A stretch of DNA of 64,000 bases from Opisthorchis felineus. Taxonomy: Eukaryota > Platyhelminthes > Trematoda > Opisthorchiida > Opisthorchiidae. The position numbers were made by a program, and so were the translations under genes. The stretch covers positions 1 through 64,000 of the forward strand of contig SJOL01001134.1 in assembly GCA_004794785.1 (NCBI GenBank). The letters are read 5' to 3'. Positions 47,201-59,200 of the stretch are shown piece after piece; within the stretch, counting starts at the first letter, position 1, and each line of letters begins with the position of its first letter. Below the pieces are notes generated by a model. The model was not told the DNA's origin. It did not search any database and was given only the letters and a program-made list of their open reading frames with translations.

Positions 47201-50200
47201 CTTACGACATTAGTCTATTTCCAACATTTTCCAAACCTGAAAAACATCCCAATGTGAACGTATTGCACTGTCGAACCGTGTGAGAAGCTGAAATATTTAA
47301 TGGCAAAATCAGTTTGCCTACGTTCCACGCCACCGTCGATACGCTTTTTATCATTTTTGCTTCAATCCGAGGGTTCCACAGAAATTGAATAGCCATCTAG
47401 CAAGGTAGGTATCAGTGAACTGAAGGTCTACCAATAACTATGCATTATTTAAGCGTGAGCTCGAGCTAGTTCAGTTGTTAGGGCGCGAACTTACTGACCC
47501 GAAAGGTTGGTGGTTCAAACCCAACTTTGGCACCTCAATCGCTCCAGTCTATGCTAGAATAACCTGACAGTAACTCAACTCCAGTGCTTACTTCGGGTAG
47601 CGTGTCAACTATGTACCGAAGGGCTGATGAACGATCCTTTAGGCGCTGTATCCAATAGGATTGGCCCAAAGTTGCTCAAAGTTGGTATCTACCTCGGCGG
47701 TGGCAGAGCCGCCGAACCTAATCACTCAATCGAAGCCATACCTAAGGAAACGCCGGTAGCTTGTCGCTCTTGAGAGATTACACTGATGTTTGATAACTGA
47801 ACCTAATACACATGAAAGCAGTTCTCTTGCCTGACTGAAGCAGGGTATAATTTGGAGCTGTCTTCCACAGCAGCTGCCCATGGTAGTCCTTTTTTACGAA
47901 CCGAATGATACCTGCTGCAGGCGGCAAGATGCATCCGGAGATTGGAAAGGCTGAAAATTCATATCCTTCACAAATGACCCGAATGCAATCAAACCCGTTA
48001 GAATCTGTGGTGGTAGAGACCAATGTGTGGTCACTGTTAAGGAACCTGGAACTGATGTTATACTTTTGTTGAACTTTGTGGTCCCCCTCATTGATGCCTT
48101 CTAAATGTTTTTTTATAGTTTTACGAACAAATTCTTTCGCTTTCTGTCTTGGAAAATTGCCCGCCATTGGTGAATGGAAAAGAGACGCAATTGGGTCGCT
48201 AGACTGTGATTAACGTAATCAGGTGGACCTTTAAAACTTTAATGCCCCTAGCAGCTCCCTCATTTCGGCTCCGTTTGTGAGTTTAAGTAAAATGGCTACC
48301 CATCTTACATACATAAGGTTTACATGATACAACAATCAGCCATTGAGTTAGCCGTTGAATCTTCTCTTCCAGAGAAGAAAAATCATGCATCTGAAATTTC
48401 TTTATCGTGGTTGTTCAGCAGTCTAACAGTAGGTTTCATTGCACTTAAATGAGGCAGAAACCTTTATATGGATCTGATCCTTAATGGAGAACCGAACAGG
48501 TCGGTCAACCAGCACTCTTTCAACATTACAGTCAACGTAATGGTCCTTGAATTAACACCACCAAAACAAGCGAAAGGGCACCACGGCCCAATAGGATGTT
48601 CACTTTGCTTTCACAACCAAGCCAAAGTGAATCAGTTTAGTCTCCCTTGCAATAGCATTGTTCATTTTAGCCGTTTTCATTTGTCTCTGAAACCCCCCCC
48701 CCTCTGAAATCTCAGCCAACCAACCAGTGGCATGACATGATATAATCGACTGACGAATGTATCGGGGCAAATAAGTTGTGTCAGTGAAACTTGGAAACTC
48801 TGACATGCTCAGCCACTTTCTCCTCCAGTGGCAAGTCCAATGAATTCGCGGCATCCAGACCAATGGTACAACGTGAGGCCAGGCTGTACTGTTAATCTTA
48901 CCACGGCAAATTATGCATAGGAAGAATATCTTAATAGTTATAATGAGTCATTTATTGTTTCATGAAGCACGCCATGGGAGATCAGTTTAAACCGGAAATT
49001 TCAGCAAACAATGTGAATTGGCAATCATATATTTATTGCTTTGGCAACAATTTGAACTCAAGTAAAGACTAGATCAACAGGTTGTAAGAATTTCAAACCG
49101 GTTACCGATAGTTTAGAGCATGCCCACTTTGATCCATGGTCATATTTTGTTACTGATTTACATAAGCGCTGTCAAATTACAGTTATGTCTACGAGATCAG
49201 CATTCTGCATGAAGAATTGGTAGCTAGTCAGATTGTTTGTTTCGAGAGGCTGTTCGTCCCTGAGGCATTAATAAGGTTTCTACAGTTGGGAGCCTAAAAA
49301 TAGGAGAATTTGTTCGTTCTGTGGGGTAGAATCCCGGGAGGCTGGCACTCAGAAATGCTTTCTTTAAAGGATTCTGCGGTTGCTCAGGTGACTACCTCAC
49401 ACCAGACGAGAGTATGTGGGTCGACTTGACGTAAGCATGATGCGGGTGGCTGAATACGTTAGTCACAAAAGGCAGAAAGGGATATTGTACTATCACCAAA
49501 ATGATTTCCTGTCAAGACTCTGATCGTCAGATGGTGACCTAGAAAACGAGATAAGGCGGCATCCATCTTCGATTATTTGTTCTGAAAAGTCAAGTACTCG
49601 CATCGAATGAAATAAATGACAGCGCCCTCAGCCTTTTTGAGTGAAACCCTGGTCAATGGACATCGTCCTGAGTTCGGCCATCATGAGCAATACGTGCGAA
49701 ATACTAGGAATAGGACTTACTTCAACAACATTGGTATCAAGTCAGCTCTCCCTGTACGAGAGTTAATGGACACCAGCAGCTTCGACAAGCAAGTCGGCAG
49801 CGTATTAAGCATCGGAGGGGTAGGCAAAGAGATGGCCTTCGTTGTTGCGGCCACGCCGAAGCTGTAAACGGAAGTTTGATTCATTCAGCAAGCCATGCAT
49901 ATGCTTCGACAAAAGGGTTAGCAACGCAGTGAGGCAGTCGACAAGGGAAACGGGAACCATCACACATAAATAGCCTCGGTAAAGTGTTAGGAGTAAAAAG
50001 ACCCCCTGGAAACTTAACTTAACACTAGACGGGTGTGCCAACACCACATGCGACAATTTGCGCTCAGCTAATACCAGGTTAACAGCATCGCTCACTATGC
50101 TTCGCTGTTAGGTTAGATATTAACCTAAAAAAACCTCTGTTCAACCTCTGTTCTCCATATATATCGAAGAGGAGATACTCTTAAAAAAACCAAAATAATC

Positions 50201-53200
50201 TGCATTCTCAAGAGAATTGTCCGCAGTTCAAGTGTACCATTTTCGGACAGCGGATGGGTATACCTCAGATGTTGGACATGACGGAGTTAGATAGGCGCCG
50301 TGGACCCAGATTAACCTAGAAGGAAGATCAACTTCACGCTACGTTTGATGAGGTATGTGTGAGTGCGCTGCCCACTCCCTCTCCAGAGTAGGCCAGCTAG
50401 AGGTATTGGAAGACTGAAGTAAGACGCCGACTGAACCTGCCTGAACGGCTAATGGGCAATCGACTGTATTTCTATTCAGGCACAGCAACTGCACATAGTA
50501 AGTTATTAGCCTGGACAAAAAATAAGACGATGAACATAAAGTGCTGGACAATATGGTAAGCATGACCGCTCGTTGAGATATAAAGACAAAACATGGCTCA
50601 CCTAGGTCCAACAGCAGCTCGACGAACGAACGTCAGAAGCATTTCTTCGTTGACCAACAGTCGATGAATCAGACGAAGGCCAGCAGCCGTGGCCCGAATC
50701 ATACCAGAAGGTGGTCCATCGGGGATTGGAAATTCGAGTATCCGGTGTAAGCCGACTTGAAGCAATCCTGTGAGCTTAAGATGGTCAAAGGAAAATCCAA
50801 ACGCTATCACGATCAAAATAGTGTTCACACCTTTTCCCTAGCGAACACACCAAATGAACAAAGACAATGGTAATAATGTGCGACTCCTTCAGATTACCTA
50901 TCCATGGTCCGTAACGACTACTTGTATTACATTGTCCCCCTCGGTGGCCACACAATATCTTAGTGAAGTCCTCTGCGAAATATCGCCATGGAGACTGGAG
51001 AGATGGAACAACTTGATGTACAGAATAAGGAATAAATTTCAAAACATTCCATCAACGCGCAATTACCCAGCCGAGAGTTAAGTCACCGACGTTTCCTATT
51101 CGTGGTTTATGATGATTCTTCTCCCCGGCTTCCGTAAGAATTGCAAGTGTTCTGTGAGTTTATCGGTCACTACCAGTCTGTGCAAAAATGGTAACCATTC
51201 ATTGAGGATTTGTCAATGTCGTAAATAGTAACACTGGCTGACACAGTGGGGAATTGTTCTCATGCTACCGTCAAAGACAGTTTTAAAGAGGTCTGGTTGT
51301 AGCCAATCAAAATTACTCTAAGGTTAGACATCTCAAAACACTGTCAAACCACGTCAGCGGAAACTGTTGGGAAGACTATATCGGTTGACGGTTATACGTT
51401 CTAATATAGTCTGTTAGGTGCTCTAAGAGTCACCTGATCTTTGACAGTGGGCAAAATGAACAGCAGTAGAATATTTTCAATTATTTTCAAGTCCTTCGTC
51501 AAGTCGCTCATCACTCAGCTCTTCCTTTGCGCCACTTGGACAATCACATTTACAACAGCATTCTTCCCAGCAGACGGCGAATTGACATGCGTTGGATATG
51601 ACCAAGCCGCAGTAATTTACCATGTTGGATTTTTTTGTTACTAAAGCCCTGTTGTTGAACGAGCAGTCTTTTTACTTGTCTCATTAGGGTATCACTCACA
51701 CGCTGCAAGCGGCACGGTCATTGACCTGCCTACACTAAAACATGAAGCAGATAACCTTTGAGATACAGTGAGGATCTTTTTGACGCGACAGGTGACGAAA
51801 ATATGCAAATTCACTAAGCACTGTCGGGATTTGTGCACCAGCCTCATCAGATAAGCTTCTATCGGACCTGTAGCAACGATTGAAACAACCCCAGCGCCAC
51901 GCCTTGGGATGTACGGTGTGCTCACAGGTTGTCATCCTATAACACAATTCTAACATTCGTGAGTGCGAAGCCATACTAAATGACACAAAGACGATAATCA
52001 GATTGCTGGACAGCGATCTCTGCATTTTAAGAGGTGATAATGATGTACTCTATATATTCCATGTTAGGAGTAATTCAGTACTTAGAATTCAAAGGCTGCA
52101 TTTTTAGAAACCCAAGCTGCACAACACTGAGTGCGAACTGTAGAAGTGGATATTTTTGAAGAACGCCGCTGCGTAGGGAAGCCTTTAGAGATTTCTCCGT
52201 AGACTGTTAAACAACAAAATTACAGGGTGAATTGTATTTACAAATATCCGGTACACAGCTCATTGTTTCATTGAAGGCGGGTTCAGATCTCGTAAAGTTC
52301 AGACAAATGAGTGCTTAAATTCTTAATGAAACCCATCAGATGGACCTAGAAGGGTCCATCAGGTGACTCTATTGAGAACAGTTCTAGGGGATTTCACACA
52401 GGACCATGGGCCCACCAACCGAGTTTTAAAACTTAGTGAAAAACCAGCTCCAGAAACTGGTAAGCAGTCGAGTCACTCTGTGGAAAATAGCCCGAAAGTG
52501 TTAACGCGTTCGAAACTCCATGCCAATTTAATTGTCCAGAAGCCAGCCTCTCTTAATAACCGAACGTTACGTGGATTGGACAGATTTGTCACGCGTGGGC
52601 TACGGACTAGACGAAGGCATTCCTTGATTGGTCAGAATGCCGACCAATCTGGACCGAGCCTCTATAGATGACGCGTCTCGCCCCCCTCACTAAGATTCCA
52701 GCGCAACCTTGTGGAACATTCTGGGAAGACAGTAAAGAGCTGTCTCAAGCGACCGTACCTTTTGATACACCATAGTGGGTGAAGCAAGGAGGCCCGATAT
52801 AAAAGTTGCACCAACGTCAGCAAGACACAACATTAATGAGCCTCACTGAGAACACAAGCGGTCACATGGCTGAGCTTTTCGGCATCTAGCCACACCATCA
52901 TTAAAACTGTTGGTCGCGATCCCAGTCCATAACTTGATAAACAGCAGATGACCTGCAAGGATCGGCGACCGGCTAGACACATTCTGACTACTACAAGTAA
53001 TTAGATGATATTATTGGCCGAACACACCAAAAAAATTCTCAACAGCTCACGACCGGTTTCGCCCTTCTTGGGGTGCATTAGGTAGACGCAATCCGCAAGT
53101 TCCAGTTAGCCTTATGTACAGGGATTCGGTGGAGTCTCCCATTAACACCATGATAATTTACAAGTGAGTGAAGTTCGCCAACTGCGTGCAACTTGGTGTT

Positions 53201-56200
53201 CGATTGGAACATAAGGCTGAGGAAACTAGGGAACTGCACCTATCTGATTGGCCCCAAAAAGAGCGAAACAGGTCGTGGACTGTCGAAGATTTTTATCACT
53301 GTGAACAGTAGGTTGCGTCAAGAAAATACACCGCGACATCTCGAACAAGGGCTGTTGATCAAGTGATGGTTGATCTGTTCACCGAGCATGACAATTAGCT
53401 TGCCATCCCGAATATCGTGCTATCTGGACTATGAGACGTCCTTTGTGCGGCACGTTAAGTCGAAAAATACCACAAGCGTGAGTCGCTGGGATTCAACTGA
53501 GTTTCCCATTAACAACTTAATTTAGGAAACGAATTTGTTCCGCTAGTCAGATGATTTTTCGACACAGCCAACAAATACTTATCCGTTGCTGCCTATGCAC
53601 ACGAAGCTAACTTACCACCGGAGTGTGAAGCTGATATCTGCGCAGCCCCTGTCCGGTAGGAATCTCATTTGTTGTTCTCGGATCAAGGATTCATGCGCCG
53701 ACGGCGAAGTGACATCAAGATTAGATTATACGATAACTCATGCTGACGCCTTTGGCTATTCACTCTGAAAACTCTCTGAAAATGAGCATTAACGCATTGG
53801 CGCACTGACAGAGTTCCTCTTAGAGATCACTAGAGTAGTGTAGCTGTCAAGCAAGATAGTGGTTTGTAAGTTTGCCCAACACAAATAAGGCTGCCACAGG
53901 TGGGAACTTCGGGGAACAACAGTACAACTTCCATTCGTGTCACTACGACCTTCACATTGTAGACCACGACAGGCGGTTATTCCAAGTGCACTCGGGTAAA
54001 GCGGTAAAGCCGAGTCCCAAACACATAAACTATCCCTCCAAACGGAATTTTTGAGGTTGATTGCAGTGGATATGGGAATTCACATTTTCGAACCCGAAAA
54101 ACGTACTCATCGAGATTGGTAGATGCATCAAGATCCTACGACTGAAGGTCACATTAGTAGTCTACATAAAAAACAGAACTTACAGTTCTGAAGAGAGAAG
54201 AGTCGGACAGTAACTGAGTGGTGAGATCAAAACCCGGGTCATTATAAGGCCAACCAGGCGGTAGACGAAGTTGAGCCAACACATCAGCAGCAGAAGATCG
54301 GAAACGCGACTGCCGCAGCTCGCCAGAAGATACACCCCAAAGCAATGGGAACAGAGTCGATGCCCAGTCAAAAGGGACTTCCAAAGTAGGTGGAGCAAGG
54401 CTGGGGAAATTTCCTGCCAGTTTTTGATCTGAAGAAAACTGATCCCTCTCGAGCAAGGAGTCTCGATTGCAGATGACAGCTGTTGATGCAACATCCAAAC
54501 GACGTAGGAACTGGTCTATCAATCCGTCGAAGAGAACAAGGCAAGAGCCTGCAATATCCCACTAAAGTGGCAAGTGAGTGAAGAAGAAATGTGTGGGGCG
54601 AAGTAAAATAACCGAGATGTAGCCAACGTCTTTGACCCACATCAGTGTATGTGTGGGGGGGAATTAATCGACGACGTACTTACTGTACTACGCATGGGAA
54701 ACATGTGTTTACCCCAAACACGAATAAATTAAATGGTTTACGACAAAAACTAAGTAAGCCTATAATTGTTCATCATGGCAATCACATCGGAAATTCGTAT
54801 AAAACTAGAGAAATCATTTGCACGGTTAGGTAGGAATATATAAGGGAGAGGAGAGGTTGGAAGGTCGATCAAACGGACTACGCTGCAGTCAAATAAGGTT
54901 GTGGGGACGAAATACCTTATACGCTCGCAGAAGTTCAAAATTCGCGCGCTTTTTAACACAGAGCTCTGGATTATTTAGCCTCGGCGGTATGAATCGTAAT
55001 ATTCCTGACCGGTTCACGGCCAACCGGTACGCAAACGGGCAGGTGTGTTCAGTGTATGAAATGAACGGTATTGGCCAAATGTGATGAGACTGCACTCGAG
55101 TTAGGCCTCTTCCAACCAACACTAAGGGAAAATAAGTGATGCTCAGGCTCACGCTTCTTCGTGCGACCGACACGGTGGGTTGCCATCCGTTTCTAGATCT
55201 GCCTGTCACAAAGAACTACATCGATGGGCCCACGTATACAAGCAATGGCTAATGCGATTTCTCCTGAGCCGCGTGCGCAGCCGCGTGGACGCACTGTACA
55301 ATGGGCGCTACTTTCGTTTTTACAATGAAAACCACGAGTACCTTCACCTGCTGCAAGTAAATTTGAGGACAATATTAACACAATGTTACTGAGCAAGTGC
55401 AGTCACCCACTCATCCCTAGACAGGCTAGGTGGTCTAGCAACGAATGACACACCTCCATATGGACCAACAAGAAAGTGGGGATTGTCAGTTTGTATTTGA
55501 ATACGTCATTATCCAAGAAATCGAAAGCTGTATTTAGGTATTTTTTGTAAAATTGCCACATACCCGTTCGTTTGGATCTCGATAGGCTCGCATGGCATGT
55601 TTGAGGAAGACCGTATTTACCAAGAAGGAGATTACGGTGGCCAAGGTTTGTCCCTGCTCACGAGCGCCTTCATCCTGAGAAGTAAAATTTGAGGTGTCCC
55701 GGGGCTCCGTTGCCGAGGGAAACGGTCCGGATATATGAGACGCCAAGACCGTTATCAAAGACAGGAACGCACGCGTGATCGGGTACTCTTCGGCACGTGG
55801 CTCAACTTCGTCTATTTCGGTCTATCGAAAGCGCGTAAGGATGGGAAACATTAAGAGACAAGATTAAGCGTTTCAATTACAGCAGCAATTAGGTAGGTAA
55901 GAATCAACTGTGTAATCGTGCTTTTCGAAGGGCAAATTTCACTCATCCGGGAGGAATTACGAAGGCTAGGTTATCCAAGCATAGACAAGAGCCACCGAAG
56001 AATTCTGGGTCGATTTGACCCATGAAATCTAGTTCAACTTCAACTTCAACTACTGCGTTTTCCAAAGGTCTACTGAGGTTACTGTGGAATCGATCAATAA
56101 GAACACGTTATAAAAGTGAATGAAACCGAAATCAATGAGGAAAAAGGGAGGAAAAGGGATACTTACATGCAAGCCACAGCTAACTGGTCCATGAGATCCT

Positions 56201-59200
56201 GCATGTCCATGGGCGATCGGAAGAATCTGAGTAGTCAATAAAAGGCGAAAGTGTTTGGATAAAAGAGATGTACTGGGAAACCTCTTGGGTTTGCAATTAT
56301 CCCGGTAAACAGAAAGAATACCGACTGGTTCCACAAGTTGATTATTCTGACGGCATGCCCATAATTGTTTAGTGTGGATGGATGGTGTGACAAAAGGTGA
56401 ACCACAAGTTAGGATGCGGCCGTTATTCATGAACAACCGACACAAAATGGACATGAGGAAAAGAAAAAACGGAAATTTATCGGGCTGTAGTCAAAAGGAA
56501 AGACAAAACAGAAACATAGGCAGTGTTGGGCAGGCAGGATGTGAGATCAACAAAGATCAGTCGTCCGAACGATCTCATCGATAAAACTGACGTTTATTCA
56601 CTCACTAAGTGGCCCATTGGTCTCTCGAGTTTGTATTAGGGAGAATAATTCGAGAAGCTGCGGTGAAGGAACAACAATTAATCCTTAGCCTAAAGGTTCG
56701 AGATAGCTCAGTAGTTAGGGCACGAACTCACTGACGAGAGGGTCCGTGGTTTAAGCCCAAATCCGGTTTCTCGACTGCTCCTGTCCAGATTTGAGAAACC
56801 TGGCGGGACGTCAGCCCTCGTGCTTCTATCGTGTGGCATGACAGCTAGGCGCCGAAAGTGTTACAGCTGAACGATTATTATCAGCAGTATTATTATTATT
56901 ACTAGGCCTGAAGCTGATCTACCCTATAGGGAAGCATAAAACCAAATATTAGCCATAGTTCGTGAAATAAATGAGAGCAGAAGTAACGGAGAAGTCAGAA
57001 ACAGATTCAAACCTAGACTATCATAGTAAAAAAAACGAATGTCTTTTACGTCTGCAAAGCAACCTAATGGTCACTCACCTCCGCAGCAGTCACGTGGCGC
57101 CAAATCAAGGTAGCCACAGGTGCATTTCCCGACAGAGCCGTCAATAAATGGATGAGATCGGCTTTGAGCACCAGTGGAACAGGGCAAGTCAGAAGTCCTA
57201 AGCAAGTAGGTACGACCTGCCACATTGGGGTAGCAGCGAAAAGCGAACGAGACACCGGATCCTATGGTCATAAGCGAAATGAAAGAGTAGACATGTGTTT
57301 TTCTGTCAGTTCGCACGACACGTCGTTTAGGAAACAATGTTCAGATTTGTGAACGGATAAGTGGCATGACAGTAGCTGGTAAACGCCGGTCCAAGAACAC
57401 AATGAAAGAAAATGTCGCTATGGGGCAAAAGCTTACTAGACGGGCTATTCTGGAAATAAGACGGAGAACAGTCTGGAGGGCAACTTGCTCCTCTGGTTTA
57501 ATGGCACGTGTGGTAGCATGAGAAACGTTTGCACCAACATAAGTGGATGTAGAGGTAACCGAGCTCATCTGATCCATTACAGAGTCCAACCCGGTTGGGC
57601 GGCGACTCGAGACTGTTGAGCCAGGAGGTCCGTAGAGGTGAGGATAAATTTGTGTCTGCGGATGTCCTGCTTGAACTGCGTTGGTTTGCTGTAAACTCGG
57701 TTGTTTCATATGACTCAGATATTGACGAAGGCTTGAAAAATAATGGTCCCATGAAGTGAGAGACGCAGCTCTCCCTGAGTATGAGGGGAATGAGAGAAAC
57801 ATAGAGCTTCAAACCCGCAACTTTACGTTTAAACGAGCGTTACAATTGAGGGAAAAGACATGCAATCCATATGTGAGGTAGGTAAATTTCAAAGAATAGT
57901 AGCAAAGGTTGCTATATCTCATCTGGTAAAACCGTTGCAGGTAATGGCAGATCTATCGATAGACAATGAAAACTGCGAAACTATAACAAACGGATTGATG
58001 AGGAAGTCCGTCTATGACCCTAAACACCTGCGTCCCACTGCTACCTCGAAAACTATATACGAATTCTTGGTAATTCGCCTCAATCGCCAGACCTAACTAT
58101 ATTCGGCAATGCTATCAAAACACCATAAAGAGAGCGCTCACCTGGGTTCGTAGCGTTGGCGCGCAGCAAACTGAAACAGAAACTGGCTGAACTGCGAGAT
58201 CCCACGATACCATGGAGCATACGTACGTAGGGGATGAACAGGCTGGAGGTCGTTACGAAATCACCGACCGACCGTACAAATCGGAATAAGGAGGCCTTTG
58301 TGAGTGGGGCAAGAAAATGTCAAGGGAAACGTAAATTTATGGTGGATGTCCGGTTACAATGTATCTTAGTAAAATTTTAACGAGTGAGCAAGCGAACACG
58401 GGGGCGAGATGGCTCAGTGGTTAGAGTGCGAATCTACTGACCGGAAGGTTCGTGGTTCGAACCCGACCTCTGCCTCTCGACTTCCCCTGCCTAGGCTTGG
58501 GCAACCTGGCAATATCTCAGCCATCGTGCTCCCTTCTGGTGGCACGGCACTTAGGCACCGAAAGGGTGCTACAGCTGGACGAAGCGAATACGTCGAATAC
58601 TCAGGTGCGAACATTCCAACCCACTACGTTAATCAGAATACCGCGTTCGGGTACGTGATTTACGACGGATTGCAGCCGTTTGGAAAAATACGTCCTTTAT
58701 GTGAGTAAATTTGAGGCCCACCCTGGGATGACCGAGGTACTGAAATATAGCATTCCCCTTAAATCGTGCTGTTGCGATTCTCGGGGACAAATGGGTCTAA
58801 GAAATGAAGGCTTCTCTGGCGACTGGTATGAGGTCAAATGCAACTCTGTGTTCAACAGACTCATCACCAGACCCAGTGTAGTGAAGCCAGTAGTAGACAG
58901 TTGGTCCCAGGATCCACGATGGATTGATAGTGCGGACAAAGTGTTCGGATCTCTGAGGCCGACTATATCTCCGCGGTAGTGTGCGGTGTTAGCACAATGA
59001 CAGCTAGGCTTTTAGCTTCCAGAATTGTTCAGACAACCAGCTTGTATTCCGGCTATTCCAACGGGAGAGTCAAAAGTACGTCACCTAGAGAAAGGATTGC
59101 AGAAGTTGTGACGCATGAGCATGGAGCTTTTTGGGTATGCGGTATGAATGACGTCCCAAAGGTTACCCAGCTTTTGTTTAAGGCTACATCTCTAGTCTAC

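Larger units (their letters stand above)
53036..53290. mobile_element. Decayed inverted-repeat element with hammerhead motifs in both arms
   Basis: The left arm (about 53040-53130, minus) and right arm (about 53190-53285, plus) are diverged reverse complements of each other. They share CATAAGGCT, a GAACT-GCG segment, CTACCT/CTATCT, then the hammerhead core. Minus core at 53051-53081: CTAATGC, CCCCAAGAAGGGC, GAAAC, CGGTC. Plus core at 53244-53274: CTGATTG, GCCCC-AAAAA-GAGC, GAAAC, AGGTC. Same family as the motif at 37896. Confidence 0.6.

Noticed and set aside
47778..48167. 129-codon minus-strand open frame inside a NUP205 intron
   Set aside because: It does not fit the Nup205 alignment between the exons at 49721 and 46576, which already join in phase. 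No domain recognised.
50339..50611. Possible NUP205 exon starting at a TTGTCCAG acceptor near 50520
   Set aside because: The acceptor phase fits, but no donor in the needed phase follows. The exon at 49721-49861 joins 50602 directly with a clear alignment.
58409..58708. 99-codon protein starting MAQWLECES
   Set aside because: It is the conceptual translation of the SINE-A copy and its flank. The same peptide style recurs at each SINE copy.
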